Below, piece after piece: positions 43,928-52,824 of a stretch of DNA of 64,000 nt. The stretch spans positions 62,001 to 126,000 of the forward strand of contig CAWADK010000006.1 in NCBI GenBank assembly GCA_963780715.1, given 5' to 3'. The first letter of the stretch is position 1, and each line of letters starts with the position of its first letter. This DNA comes from JALORV01 sp963780715 (GTDB lineage: Bacteria; Pseudomonadota; Gammaproteobacteria; Burkholderiales; Burkholderiaceae_F). A program made the translations under genes and the position numbers. Under the pieces are notes generated by a model, which was not told the origin of the DNA, did not search any database, and worked only from the letters and a program-made list of their open reading frames with translations.

Positions 43928-44548
43928 TCACGCGAGCATCCAGCGCGTCAGTGTCTCGGCCAGCACCTCGATGCCTTCGCGCTTGAGCCCGGAAAAAAGC
44001 TGGGCACTGGCGCGCGGTCCGATCGCCTCGGCGCGCCGCTGTGCCAGCGCCAGCGCTGCGCGCTTTTCCATGGTGCCCAGCTGGTCCGACTTGTTCAGCA
44101 AAAAGTGCATCAGGCAGCCGCGGCGGTCGATGAACTGCAGCAGTGCATCGTCGCCGGGCATGAATGGCCGACGCGCGTCCATGACGATCACGATGCCGAT
44201 CAGTGACTGGCGTTCGCGCACGTAACCGCCGACCAGTTCATCCCAGGTGGCACGCTGCGACGCATCGGCGCGCGCGTAGCCGTAGCCGGGCAGGTCGACC
44301 AGATAGCCGCGTTCGACGCGCTGGCCAAGCTCGTTCTTCTCGCTCAGCGCAAAGAAGTTGAGCAGCTGCGTGCGTCCGGGGGTCTTGCTGGCGAACGCGA
44401 GCCGCTTCTGCTGGGTCAGCACGTTGATGACCGTCGACTTGCCGGCGTTCGACCGTCCGGCAAATGCGATCTCCGGCAGCCCTGGAGGGGCCAGCCCCGC
44501 CAGTTCGGCGACCGAGATGACAAAGCGCGCGGAATGAAACAACTGCAC
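43928..44548 (-). CDS. engB: ribosome biogenesis GTPase EngB (YsxC/YihA)
   Basis: A 206-residue GTPase needed for 50S assembly. G1 GRSNAGKST, G2 region PGRTQLLNFF, G3 DLPGYGYA and G4 NKSD are complete. GTG at 44548 (then QLFHSARF) is chosen because the family starts at this motif; a longer frame to 44662 lacks family similarity and crosses the divergent promoter region of the cytochrome gene. Its 3' end is close to the structured plus-strand RNA. Confidence 0.95.
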   Translation of the reverse strand: MQLFHSARFVISVAELAGLAPPGLPEIAFAGRSNAGKSTVINVLTQQKRLAFASKTPGRTQLLNFFALSEKNELGQRVERGYLVDLPGYGYARADASQRATWDELVGGYVRERQSLIGIVIVMDARRPFMPGDDALLQFIDRRGCLMHFLLNKSDQLGTMEKRAALALAQRRAEAIGPRASAQLFSGLKREGIEVLAETLTRWMLA

Positions 44549-44582
44549 GGAAACTGCCGAGGGGCGTGACGGTGGACTTCGG

Positions 44583-44588
44583 TAGAAT
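44583..44588 (+). promoter_or_regulatory. possible -10 box for the cytochrome c4 gene
   Basis: TAGAAT lies 110 bases before the ATG, in the divergent gap with engB. No convincing -35 stands 16-18 bases upstream, so the call is weak. Confidence 0.25.
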
Positions 44589-44697
44589 ACGCGGCTTTGC
44601 GAAGCCGCCCGCGATTCCATGCAGAAACGGAATGGCAGCGCAGTCTCCCTCTGGGCTGTCACCGGATTGCGGCGGGCTCAACGATCGAAGGCACGTG

Positions 44698-45351
44698 ATG
44701 AGAAAGTCGATGTGGCGTCGTTCCCTGCCCATACTGGCGGCACTGACCACCCTGTGCGCTTCGGCGCTGGCGCAGGACAAGCCGACCGCGAAGCCGGATG
44801 CTGCCAAGGGCCAGCAGATCGCCTCGCAGGTATGCGCGGCCTGCCATGCAAACGATGGCAACTCGACGATCGCGTCCAATCCCATCCTGGCCCAGCAGCA
44901 CGCTCAGTACCTGGTCAAGCAGCTCCTGGACTACACGGTGCGTCCCGGCGAGAAGGTCCCGGCCCGCGAGAATTCGATCATGAACGGCATGGCCGCCACG
45001 CTGTCGGAGCAGGACCGGCGCGATGTCGCGGCCTGGTATTCAAGCCAGTCGGCCAAGCCCGGCGTAGCGCGCAACAAGGACACCCTGGAGCTCGGCCAGC
45101 GGATCTGGCGGGCCGGCATCCCGGACAAGGCGCTGCCGGCCTGCAGTGGTTGCCATAGCCCGACCGGAGTCGGCATCCCGATCCAGTATCCGCGCCTGGC
45201 CGGGCAGCATTCGGAATACACCGTCGCCACGCTGCAGGCGTTCCGCGACGGCGTCCGCCGCAACAATGTTCCGATGCAGCAGATTGCCGCCCGCCTGACG
45301 GACAACGAGATGCGCGCTGTCGCGGACTACATCCAGGGGCTGCGCAAGTAG
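44698..45351 (+). CDS. diheme cytochrome c4, periplasmic
   Basis: A 217-residue protein: signal peptide about 1-25 (ending ASALAQ), then two cytochrome c domains with heme-binding CAACH (46-50) and CSGCH (149-153), each followed by a likely axial methionine (NSIMNGMAA; NVPMQQIAA). This duplicated layout is that of cytochrome c4, an electron donor to terminal oxidases. ATG at 44698 is chosen because the signal peptide starts there; the frame runs further upstream into non-coding sequence. Divergent from engB, an order shared with pseudomonads. Confidence 0.93.
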   Translation: MRKSMWRRSLPILAALTTLCASALAQDKPTAKPDAAKGQQIASQVCAACHANDGNSTIASNPILAQQHAQYLVKQLLDYTVRPGEKVPARENSIMNGMAATLSEQDRRDVAAWYSSQSAKPGVARNKDTLELGQRIWRAGIPDKALPACSGCHSPTGVGIPIQYPRLAGQHSEYTVATLQAFRDGVRRNNVPMQQIAARLTDNEMRAVADYIQGLRK

Positions 45352-45385
45352 CAGTGGGTCGGGCTGCGGTGTAGAGCACAGCCCA

Positions 45386-46432
45386 CTAGGCTTTGCCGAA
45401 CACCTCGTTCAATTGCTGCGTCACGCGCACGAACGTCGTCCGCTTTGACAGCTCCTTGAGCCGGCGGGCGCCGACGTAGGTGCAGGCCGAGCGCACGCCG
45501 CCGAGTATTTCCTGCGCCGTGTTGGCGACCGGGCCGCGGTAGGGCACCAGGACCTCCTTGCCTTCGGCCGCGCGATATTCGGCCACTCCGCCCGCGTAGC
45601 GCTCCATTGCGGCCTTGCTGCTCATGCCATAGAAGCGCTGGTAGGTCGCGCCGTCGCGTTCGACGCGCTCGCCACCCGATTCGTCGTGCCCGGCGAACAT
45701 GCCTCCGAGCATGACGAAGTCCGCACCGCCACCGAAGGCCTTGGCCACGTCGCCGGGCGTGCTGCAGCCACCGTCGGCACAGATGAGGCCGGACAACCCG
45801 TGCGCGGCGTCCGCACACTCGATGACCGCCGAAAGCTGGGGGTATCCGACGCCGGTCATCTTGCGTGTCGTGCAGACCGATCCCGGACCGATGCCGACCT
45901 TGACGATGTCGGCGCCCGAAAGGATCAGCTCCTCGGTCATTTCGCCGGTGACGACATTGCCGGCCATGATGACCAGCCGCGGGTAGGCGGAACGGATGCG
46001 GGTCACGAAAGTGCCGAAGTTCTCGTGGTAACCGTTGGCGACGTCGATGCACACGTACCCGACAGCGTCGCCCGCCGCATCGACGACGCGCTTGAACTTC
46101 TCCTCGTCGGCCTTCGTGATGCCCATTGAATAGAACGCGGCGGACTTGCGCTCGAGCGACTGGAAGAAGCGTATGCACTCATCGACGCTGTAGTGCTTGT
46201 GCAGGGCCGTCGACAGCCGGAACGCATCGAGTGCGCGCGCCATCTCGAACGTTCCCGTGGTGTCCATGTTCGATGCGATGATCGGGATGCCGTGATACTT
46301 GACGCCGGCATGGCGAAAGACGAACTCGCGGGTAATGTCGACGTCCGAGCGCGAAGTCAGCGTGGAGCGCTTCGGGCGGATCAGGACATCCTTGAAGTCC
46401 AGCTTGACCTCATGTTCGATATGCATCGGCAA
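45386..46432 (-). CDS. guaC: GMP reductase
   Basis: A 348-residue enzyme that reduces GMP to IMP with NADPH, releasing ammonia, in purine salvage. It matches E. coli GuaC closely rather than IMP dehydrogenase: FKDVLIRPKRSTLTSRSDV start, catalytic loop KVGIGPGSVCTTR with the thioimidate cysteine, GVGYPQLSAVIECADAAHG and GGVRSACTYVGARRLKEL; there are no CBS domains. It stands alone on the minus strand, divergent from msrP. It is a less usual gene in this group of bacteria, and codon use does not look foreign by eye. Confidence 0.95.
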   Translation of the reverse strand: MPMHIEHEVKLDFKDVLIRPKRSTLTSRSDVDITREFVFRHAGVKYHGIPIIASNMDTTGTFEMARALDAFRLSTALHKHYSVDECIRFFQSLERKSAAFYSMGITKADEEKFKRVVDAAGDAVGYVCIDVANGYHENFGTFVTRIRSAYPRLVIMAGNVVTGEMTEELILSGADIVKVGIGPGSVCTTRKMTGVGYPQLSAVIECADAAHGLSGLICADGGCSTPGDVAKAFGGGADFVMLGGMFAGHDESGGERVERDGATYQRFYGMSSKAAMERYAGGVAEYRAAEGKEVLVPYRGPVANTAQEILGGVRSACTYVGARRLKELSKRTTFVRVTQQLNEVFGKA

Positions 46433-46566
46433 TCCCGGGTTACGTGGACAGGGTCCGTCGCCACGAGTCTAGCGGCCGAAACTCCGGCGACGCGGGGCGG
46501 TCTGAGCTATGCCAGTAAGACATCCTGCCTGGATTCGACCAACAGGCATGACAACTCCGACCCGCC

Positions 46567-47517
46567 ATGCTGATCCGCCCCGACAACGACCTCAAGCCCT
46601 CCGAAATCACACCCGAGACTGACTTCCGGGCACGGCGAACGCTGCTGCAAGCGACGGCCGGCGCGCTGGCGGCTTCGGCCTTCCGGCGGGCGCAGGCCCA
46701 GTCCAGCCCGACGGTGCCGTTGCCGGGTCGTCCGAGCCCGCTTTCGTTGATGGAGAAGCCGACGGCGGCAGCGCTCGTCACCAACTATTGCAACTTCTAT
46801 GAGTTCGGGACCGAGAAGGAAGATCCGGCGCGGCTGGCGCCGCAACGACTGAAGACCCGCCCATGGACGGTCCGCATCGAGGGCGAAGTCAAGAAGCCGC
46901 AGACACTGGACATCGAGGCACTGCTGAAGCTGGCCCCGATGGAGGACCGCGTGTACAGGCTGCGCTGTGTCGAAGCGTGGTCGGCCGTCGTGCCGTGGGT
47001 CGGGTATCCGCTGTCGGAACTCATCCGCCGCGTCGAACCCACGGGCAACGCGAAATACATCGAGTTCACGACACTGGCCGATCCCAAACAGATGCCCGGA
47101 CTGAGCTATCCCGTCATCGACTGGCCGTACACCGAAGGCTTGCGGCTCGACGAGGCGATGCACCCCCTGACCTTGCTCGCCTTCGGCATGTATGGGCAGA
47201 CCCTGCCGGCGCAAAATGGCGCTCCGCTGCGCCTGGTAGTGCCCTGGAAGTACGGCTTCAAGAGCGCGAAATCGATCGTGCGCATCCGGTTCACCGAGAA
47301 GCAGCCGGCCACGGCCTGGCAGAAATCGAACCCGGGCGAGTACGGCTTCTACTCCAACGTGAACCCCGCGCGCGATCACCCGCGCTGGAGCCAGAAGAGC
47401 GAGCGGCGCCTCGGGGAAGAGATCTTCAGCCGGCGGCGACCCACGCTGATGTTCAACGGCTATGCGGAACAGGTCGCGTCCCTCTACGCGGGCATGGACC
47501 TGATGAAGTTCTATTGA
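46567..47517 (+). CDS. msrP: periplasmic methionine-sulfoxide reductase catalytic subunit MsrP
   Basis: A 316-residue molybdopterin protein that repairs oxidised methionines of periplasmic proteins. A twin-arginine signal is visible (RARRTLLQATAGA, about residues 21-33) with likely cleavage near AQAQ. The molybdenum-ligand cysteine lies in YRLRCVEAWSAV (about C134), followed by VPWVGYPLSEL and WKYGFKSAKSIVRI. It overlaps its membrane partner msrQ by one base (TGATG). Confidence 0.95.
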   Translation: MLIRPDNDLKPSEITPETDFRARRTLLQATAGALAASAFRRAQAQSSPTVPLPGRPSPLSLMEKPTAAALVTNYCNFYEFGTEKEDPARLAPQRLKTRPWTVRIEGEVKKPQTLDIEALLKLAPMEDRVYRLRCVEAWSAVVPWVGYPLSELIRRVEPTGNAKYIEFTTLADPKQMPGLSYPVIDWPYTEGLRLDEAMHPLTLLAFGMYGQTLPAQNGAPLRLVVPWKYGFKSAKSIVRIRFTEKQPATAWQKSNPGEYGFYSNVNPARDHPRWSQKSERRLGEEIFSRRRPTLMFNGYAEQVASLYAGMDLMKFY

Positions 47518-48266
47518 TGAGCAGCGCGTCGCCAGCGCCAGGGCGGATACCGTCCAACCTTCCGCCACGCGTCTTGCGGGCGGTGCGCGCCGGCGTGTTT
47601 CTGCTGGCGCTCGTTCCGCTGGCGCATCTGCTATCGCGCGGATTCAACGGGACGCTGGGTGCCAATCCGGTTGAAGCCATCCTGCGCTCACTGGGCACGT
47701 GGACGCTGGTGCTGCTGCTCATCACGTTGTCGATTACACCGCTGCGCAGGCTGACAGGGTGGAACTGGCTGCTGCGGCTGCGTCGCATGCTGGGACTCTT
47801 CGCCTTCTTCTACGCCGTGCTGCACGTGACGGCCTTTGTCTGGCTCGATCACTGGTTCGAATGGGCCGACATCGTGGCCGACGTCGTAAAGCGGCCTTAT
47901 CTCACGCTTGGCTTCGTCGCCTTCGTCCTGATGATCCCGCTCGCCGCCACCTCGACGAACGCCATGGTGCGGCGACTGGGGGGCCGCAACTGGCAGCGCC
48001 TGCATCGACTGGTGTATGCGATCGGCGTCCTCGGCGTGCTCCACTACTGGTTTCACAAGCTGGCGAAGAACGATCTCGCGGAGCCGATGGTCTACGCGGC
48101 GGTGCTGGCTCTGCTGCTCGGTGCTCGCCTGTGGCACTGGCGGGCTGGCCGGCCCCAAGCGGCGCCGGTCGGCCGCGGAGGCGCGCCAGGGCTGAGCGTT
48201 GCCGCTCAGATGCATGACGGCATGTCGCCGCGCGGCACTACGGCAGCGTGGACTCGCCGGCGATGA
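47517..48266 (+). CDS. msrQ: heme-binding membrane subunit MsrQ
   Basis: A 249-residue inner-membrane protein that passes electrons from quinones to MsrP. Six hydrophobic segments and the family histidines (LGLFAFFYAVLHVTAF; WQRLHRLVYAIGVLGVLHYW) are present. The ATG overlaps the msrP stop. The E. coli protein is about 211 residues; here the last 35 or so are polar, and the final 29 bases overlap the end of the convergent lysA gene, suggesting a lost stop codon and a read-on tail. Confidence 0.93.
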   Translation: MSSASPAPGRIPSNLPPRVLRAVRAGVFLLALVPLAHLLSRGFNGTLGANPVEAILRSLGTWTLVLLLITLSITPLRRLTGWNWLLRLRRMLGLFAFFYAVLHVTAFVWLDHWFEWADIVADVVKRPYLTLGFVAFVLMIPLAATSTNAMVRRLGGRNWQRLHRLVYAIGVLGVLHYWFHKLAKNDLAEPMVYAAVLALLLGARLWHWRAGRPQAAPVGRGGAPGLSVAAQMHDGMSPRGTTAAWTRRR

Positions 48267-49512
48267 GATCCTCGATGCGCTCGCGCTGCCGCACGCAATA
48301 GGCCCGCGGGCCGTCGACCATGACTTCGGCCGCGCGCGGACGCGTGTTGTAGTTCGAGCCCATCGCCATGCCATAGGCGCCGGCGCTCGTCACGGCCAGC
48401 AGGTCGCCGGGCGCGAGCGCCAGCGCGCGATCCCGCGCGAGCCAGTCGCCGGACTCGCAGATGGGTCCGACGATGTCGTAGGTCTCCACCGGGGTGCGGC
48501 CGGGCCGGACCGGCACCACGCCCATCCAGGCGTCATAGAGTGTCGGCCGCAACAGATCGTTCATCGCGGCGTCGACAATCGCAAAGTGCTTCGCTTCGCC
48601 ATGCTTGAGGTACTCGACGCGGGTAAGCAATACACCGGCGTTGCCGACGATCGAGCGTCCGGGTTCGAACATCACGCGCCTGCGGCCAAGGCCGCGCGCG
48701 TCGAGCCGCGCGAGCAGTGCCTTCACCAGTTCTGAGCTCGGGGGCGGCTCCTCTGACTGGTAGCGGATCCCCAGGCCACCGCCAAAGTCGATGTGCTCCA
48801 GCGCGATGCCCTCTCGTTCGAGCGCCTCGACGAGATCGAGGATGCGCTCGGCGGCATCGAGGTACGGTGCAATCTCGGTGATCTGCGAGCCGATGTGACA
48901 GTCGATGCCCACCACTTCTAGCCCGGACCGCCGTGCGGCGTCCCGATACACGTCCAGCGTCTGCTCGTAGCTCACGCCGAACTTGTTCTCCTTGAGCCCG
49001 GTGGAAATGTAAGGATGGGTGCGGGCATCGACATCCGGATTGACGCGGATTGAGACACGCGCGCGCTTGCCCAGGCGTTGCGCGACGGCATCGATCCGCT
49101 CCAGCTCGGCCACGGACTCGACGTTGAAGCACAGGATGTCCACGGCCAGGGCCCGTTCGATCTCGCGCTCGCTTTTGCCGACTCCTGAGAACACGACTTT
49201 CGACGCGCTGGCGCCGGCCGCGAGCACGCGTTCGAGCTCTCCGCCGGAGACGATGTCGAATCCCGCGCCGAGCCGGGCGAGCACATCGAGCACGGCCAGG
49301 TTGGAGTTCGCCTTCATCGCATAGCAGACCAGCGCGGAGCGGCCAGCGAGTGCGTTTGCATAGGCCTGATAAGCCGTGGTGACGGCGGCGCGTGAATAGA
49401 CGTAAAGCGGCGTCCCGAAACGGGCTGCAAGCCCGGCGAGGGCGACGTCCTCGCAGTGCAGCTCGCCGTTCCGGTAATCGAAGCCGACGCCCATGGGCCA
49501 CGCCGGCGTCAT
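48238..49512 (-). CDS. lysA: diaminopimelate decarboxylase
   Basis: A 424-residue PLP enzyme catalysing the last step of lysine synthesis from meso-diaminopimelate. PLP lysine in CYAMKANSNLAVL, HIGSQ, the phosphate-binding GGGLGIRY, EPGRSIVGNAG, CESGDWLARDR and the C-terminal SAGAYGMAMGSNYN are all present. Its start overlaps the end of lptM by four bases, making an lptM-lysA operon on the minus strand. Convergent with msrQ. Confidence 0.97.
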   Translation of the reverse strand: MTPAWPMGVGFDYRNGELHCEDVALAGLAARFGTPLYVYSRAAVTTAYQAYANALAGRSALVCYAMKANSNLAVLDVLARLGAGFDIVSGGELERVLAAGASASKVVFSGVGKSEREIERALAVDILCFNVESVAELERIDAVAQRLGKRARVSIRVNPDVDARTHPYISTGLKENKFGVSYEQTLDVYRDAARRSGLEVVGIDCHIGSQITEIAPYLDAAERILDLVEALEREGIALEHIDFGGGLGIRYQSEEPPPSSELVKALLARLDARGLGRRRVMFEPGRSIVGNAGVLLTRVEYLKHGEAKHFAIVDAAMNDLLRPTLYDAWMGVVPVRPGRTPVETYDIVGPICESGDWLARDRALALAPGDLLAVTSAGAYGMAMGSNYNTRPRAAEVMVDGPRAYCVRQRERIEDLIAGESTLP

Positions 49513-49688
49513 TGGCTTTCGTTCGTGGCGGGCACGTCGGGGAAGGGGCGGGTGGCGGGACGCTCGGCCGGGCGTTCGGCGGGCGGCTTTGACTGGCTCG
49601 TCGGCTGCGGCGGAGGCAAGGTGAGCGGACCCTTCTGTCCGCAGCCGGCGAGCGCGGCAAGCGCGGCGAACACTAGAATGCGCGGCAT
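49509..49688 (-). CDS. lptM: small LptM (YifL)-type lipoprotein
   Basis: About 59 residues: a short hydrophobic signal, lipobox LAGCGQKGPL (lipidated Cys about 15), then a Pro/Arg/Thr-rich tail. The C-G-x-K-G-P-L signature is that of YifL/LptM, which in E. coli helps mature the LptD-LptE outer-membrane LPS translocon. A methionine four residues earlier is an alternative start. As in many proteobacteria it sits next to lysine/DAP genes and divergent from cyaY. Confidence 0.85.
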   Translation of the reverse strand: MPRILVFAALAALAGCGQKGPLTLPPPQPTSQSKPPAERPAERPATRPFPDVPATNESQ

Positions 49689-49718
49689 GGCTGTCGACAT
49701 GGTCGAAATGACTCTAGC

Positions 49719-50048
49719 ATGACCGAAACCGAGTTCCTCGAGCGCGCAGAAGCCGTACTGAGCAGCATCGAAAGCGCCATCGATGCCGTCAGTGGCGACA
49801 TCGAAGTCACGCGTGCCGGCAACGTGTTGACGCTGGAGTTGCCCGACGGCTCGAAGGTCGTCGTCAACAGCCAGGCGCCGATGCAGCAGATCTGGATGGC
49901 CGCTCGCAGCGGGGCGCACCATTACGCGTGGGACGGCAGCGCCTGGCGCGACACGCGCGACGGAGCCGAACTCTTCGCCGCGTTGTCGCGCGTGCTGTCG
50001 GCGCTGGGTGGCACGCCAGTCGTGCTGACCTCCGGGTCAGCGCGCTAG
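49719..50048 (+). CDS. cyaY: iron-sulfur assembly protein CyaY (frataxin)
   Basis: A 109-residue frataxin fold. An acidic first helix (TETEFLERAEAVLSSIE), the sheet with LTLELPDGSKVVVNSQAP, and the signature QIWMAARSGAHHYAWDG are typical. It regulates cysteine desulfurase during Fe-S cluster assembly. Divergent from lptM with 30 bases between starts. Its stop overlaps the end of the convergent penicillin-binding protein gene by four bases. Confidence 0.95.
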   Translation: MTETEFLERAEAVLSSIESAIDAVSGDIEVTRAGNVLTLELPDGSKVVVNSQAPMQQIWMAARSGAHHYAWDGSAWRDTRDGAELFAALSRVLSALGGTPVVLTSGSAR

Positions 50049-52420
50049 AAGATCTGTTCGCGGACGGTGTCGCGCTTGGTTTGCTCTTCCGGCGGCAGGC
50101 CGTCCTCCAGGCCGACGCTCGCCACGCCCTGACCGGGCTGGTGCTCGACGTAGTAGTACTCGCCCGCGAGCTGAACGATCCCGGCCGGTGCCGTGCGCTG
50201 CGCCTCCGGCACCCCGCTGAGCGCTTTGGCCATGTAGTTGATCCAGATCGGCAGCGCGAGCCCGCCGCCGGTCTCACGCTCCCCCAGCGGCCGCGGCTGG
50301 TCGAAGCCCAGCCATGCGATCGCCACAAGGTCGCCACCATAGCCGGCGAACCAGGCATCGTGCGAGTCATTGGTGGTGCCGGTCTTGCCACCGATGTCGG
50401 TGCGCTTGAGTTGCGCCGAGGCACGCGCCGCCGTCCCGGTGCGCGCGACCTCCTTCAGCAGGCTGTCCATGACGAAGGCATTGCGCTCGTCCAGCACCCG
50501 CGGCGCCGACTCGCCGGCGATGACGGGCTTGGCTTCCATCAGGGTCTTGCCGTTCGCATCCGTGACCTTGCTGATGATGTGCAGGTTCAGGCTGTAGCCG
50601 CCGTTGGCAAACACGGAGTAGCCGTTGAGCATCAGCCAAGGCGTCACCGAGCCGGCACCCAGTGCCATTGTCAGGAACGCCGGATGCTTGTCAGCCTCGA
50701 ATCCGAAGCGGGTCGCCCACTCCTGTGCGTAGCGTGGCCCGATCGCCTGCAACACGCGGATCGAGACGAGGTTCTTCGACTTCGCCAGGCCCTGCCGCAG
50801 CCGCATCGGGCCCTCGAACTTGCCGTCGTAGTTCTTGGGTTCCCACACCTGCCCACCGGTCAGCTGCGGATCGATCGACAACGGTGCGTCGTTGACCAGC
50901 GTGCTCGGCGTGAAGCCCTTTTCGAGCGCGGCCGAGTAGATGAAGGGTTTGAAGCTCGACCCCGGCTGCCGCCAGGCCTGCGTGACATGGTTGAACTTGT
51001 TCAGGTTGAAGTCGAAGCCGCCGACCAGCGCGCGGATGGCGCCGTCGCGCGAACTGGCCGCGACGAAGGCGGCCTCGACCTGCGGCAGTTGCGTGATCTC
51101 CCACCCGGTCTTCTCGTTGCGCGCGATCCGCACCACGGCGCCCGGAACGATCTTGCGGCCGGGCTGGGCCTTGGGCGACAGCGACGGTGCGACGAACTTG
51201 AGTCCGTCGGCCTTGATCTCGATGGCCTGCCCGCCCTGCGTCGCGACGCGCACGAGCGTCGGTGACGCCTCCAGCACCACGGCGGGGATGAGGTTCGGGC
51301 TCTCGATCGCTTCGACGATCGCATCCTCGATCCGCTGGTCGCGCGATGCAGGCTCGGTCGTCAGATCGATGAACGCCTCCGGACCGCGGTAGCCGTACTT
51401 GCGGTCGTACTCGAGGACCTGCCGGCGCAAGGCGGCGTAAGCGACTTCCTGGTCCGCCTGGCGGATCGTCGTGGTGACGTTGAGGCCGCGGGTATAGGTC
51501 TCGTCGCGGAAGACCTCGTAGACGAGCTGTCGCGCGAGCTCGGCCGCGAACTCGGCATGGATCCGGCTGCGGGGCGTCTCGCTTGCGGCGACGCTGCTGG
51601 CACGCGGCTTCAACTCCTGCGCCAGCGCCGCGTCGTAGGTCGGCCGATCGATATAGCCGAGGTCGAGCATGCGCGTCAGCACGTACTGCTGGCGGTTCTT
51701 GGCGCGCTTCGGATTGACGAAGGGGTTGTACGCGCTCGGCGCAACGGGCAGGCCGGCCAGCGTGGCCATTTCGGCGACGGTCAGGTCCTTCAGTTTCTTG
51801 CCGAAGTAGACCTGCGATGCGGCCGCGAATCCGTAGGCGCGCTGGCCGAGGAAGATCTGGTTGGCATAGACCTCGAAGATGCGGTCCTTGCTCAGCGAAG
51901 ACTCGATCTTGTAGGCCAGCGCGATCTCGTAGAACTTGCGCACATAGCTGCGCTCCGAGCTCAGGAAGAAGGTGCGCGCCAGCTGCATGGTGATCGTGCT
52001 GCCGCCCTGCCCGCGGCGACCCGACACGAAGTTGGACACTGCGGCGCGTGCGATCCCGGCGTAGTCCACGCCGTGGTGCTCATAGAAACGGTCGTCCTCG
52101 GCCGCGAGAATCGCCTTCTTCATCAGGTCGGGCATGTCGGCGACGGCGATGAAGTCGCGCCGCTCCTCGCCGAACTCGCCGATCAGCAGGCCCTCCGTGG
52201 TCCACACGCGCAGCGGGATCTTGGGCCGGTAGTCGGTGAGCGCATCGATCGGCGGCAGATTGGAGTACACGACCGCAAACGCAAACGTAAGCAGCAGCGC
52301 GACGGCCGCCCCGGCGGCGCCGACCAGTCCCGCTGCCCAGAGCAGCGTTTTCACATACCAGGGCCGCGGCGCGCGGGGCCGAGTGGTCTGGCTATCGGTC
52401 TTCTCGTTGTCTGCCGTCAC
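50045..52420 (-). CDS. mrcA: penicillin-binding protein 1A (bifunctional peptidoglycan synthase)
   Basis: A 791-residue class A PBP: one membrane anchor (about 25-52), a glycosyltransferase family 51 domain with EDDRFYEHHGVDY and RGQGGSTITMQLARTFFLS, an OB-like insert, and a transpeptidase domain with GSSFKPFIY (SxxK), SKN (SxN) and GGKTGTTND (KTG). It polymerises and crosslinks peptidoglycan at the inner membrane. GTG start at 52420. Divergent from the pilMNOPQ operon, the arrangement seen in many gamma- and betaproteobacteria. A TATAAT -10 candidate lies at 52500-52495. Confidence 0.97.
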   Translation of the reverse strand: MTADNEKTDSQTTRPRAPRPWYVKTLLWAAGLVGAAGAAVALLLTFAFAVVYSNLPPIDALTDYRPKIPLRVWTTEGLLIGEFGEERRDFIAVADMPDLMKKAILAAEDDRFYEHHGVDYAGIARAAVSNFVSGRRGQGGSTITMQLARTFFLSSERSYVRKFYEIALAYKIESSLSKDRIFEVYANQIFLGQRAYGFAAASQVYFGKKLKDLTVAEMATLAGLPVAPSAYNPFVNPKRAKNRQQYVLTRMLDLGYIDRPTYDAALAQELKPRASSVAASETPRSRIHAEFAAELARQLVYEVFRDETYTRGLNVTTTIRQADQEVAYAALRRQVLEYDRKYGYRGPEAFIDLTTEPASRDQRIEDAIVEAIESPNLIPAVVLEASPTLVRVATQGGQAIEIKADGLKFVAPSLSPKAQPGRKIVPGAVVRIARNEKTGWEITQLPQVEAAFVAASSRDGAIRALVGGFDFNLNKFNHVTQAWRQPGSSFKPFIYSAALEKGFTPSTLVNDAPLSIDPQLTGGQVWEPKNYDGKFEGPMRLRQGLAKSKNLVSIRVLQAIGPRYAQEWATRFGFEADKHPAFLTMALGAGSVTPWLMLNGYSVFANGGYSLNLHIISKVTDANGKTLMEAKPVIAGESAPRVLDERNAFVMDSLLKEVARTGTAARASAQLKRTDIGGKTGTTNDSHDAWFAGYGGDLVAIAWLGFDQPRPLGERETGGGLALPIWINYMAKALSGVPEAQRTAPAGIVQLAGEYYYVEHQPGQGVASVGLEDGLPPEEQTKRDTVREQIF

Positions 52421-52824
52421 GCGAAAGCGCCACTGGAAGGAACTGGGCGTGCGAGTGACCGCTTATTTGCGCTTCGCCGCACGAAGAGTCGGGAATTATA
52501 GGAGCCGTGCATCCGCCGGCCGGGACCGCTGACGAAACGGGCGATCGGCGAACGTTGGACGCGCCTCGTCACGAGCGGTTCGTTGTTTATCCCTCAAAAG
52601 AGGCACGGTTAGGCTGAACGCGGGGCTTGTAGTTGGAATGTTTATGTTGTTAGGATCTCAAGTGCCATCCAATAAAAATGCGGTAAACGCTCGAAAGATA
52701 AGGAAAATCCGGCTTCGGCCCGGGCGTTTGGAGGGTCGACGGGTGGGTGCCTACCCTCATGGGGCGAGGGGCATCTTTTCTGACCGTCTGACAACGAGCT
52801 GAGACTGTCGCAGGGGGTTACGCC
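52421..52824. promoter_or_regulatory. divergent control region between mrcA and pilM
   Basis: These 404 bases have no gene. The part around 52570-52700 is clearly more AT-rich than the surroundings. On the minus strand a perfect TATAAT is at 52500-52495 for mrcA, without a clear -35. On the plus strand TTGTAG (52627-52632), 18 bases and TAGGAT (52651-52656) form a weak promoter for pilM, leaving a leader of about 165 nt. Confidence 0.45.

Noticed and set aside
44549..44662. Longer engB start
   Set aside because: The extension lacks similarity to EngB and crosses the divergent promoter area of the cytochrome gene.
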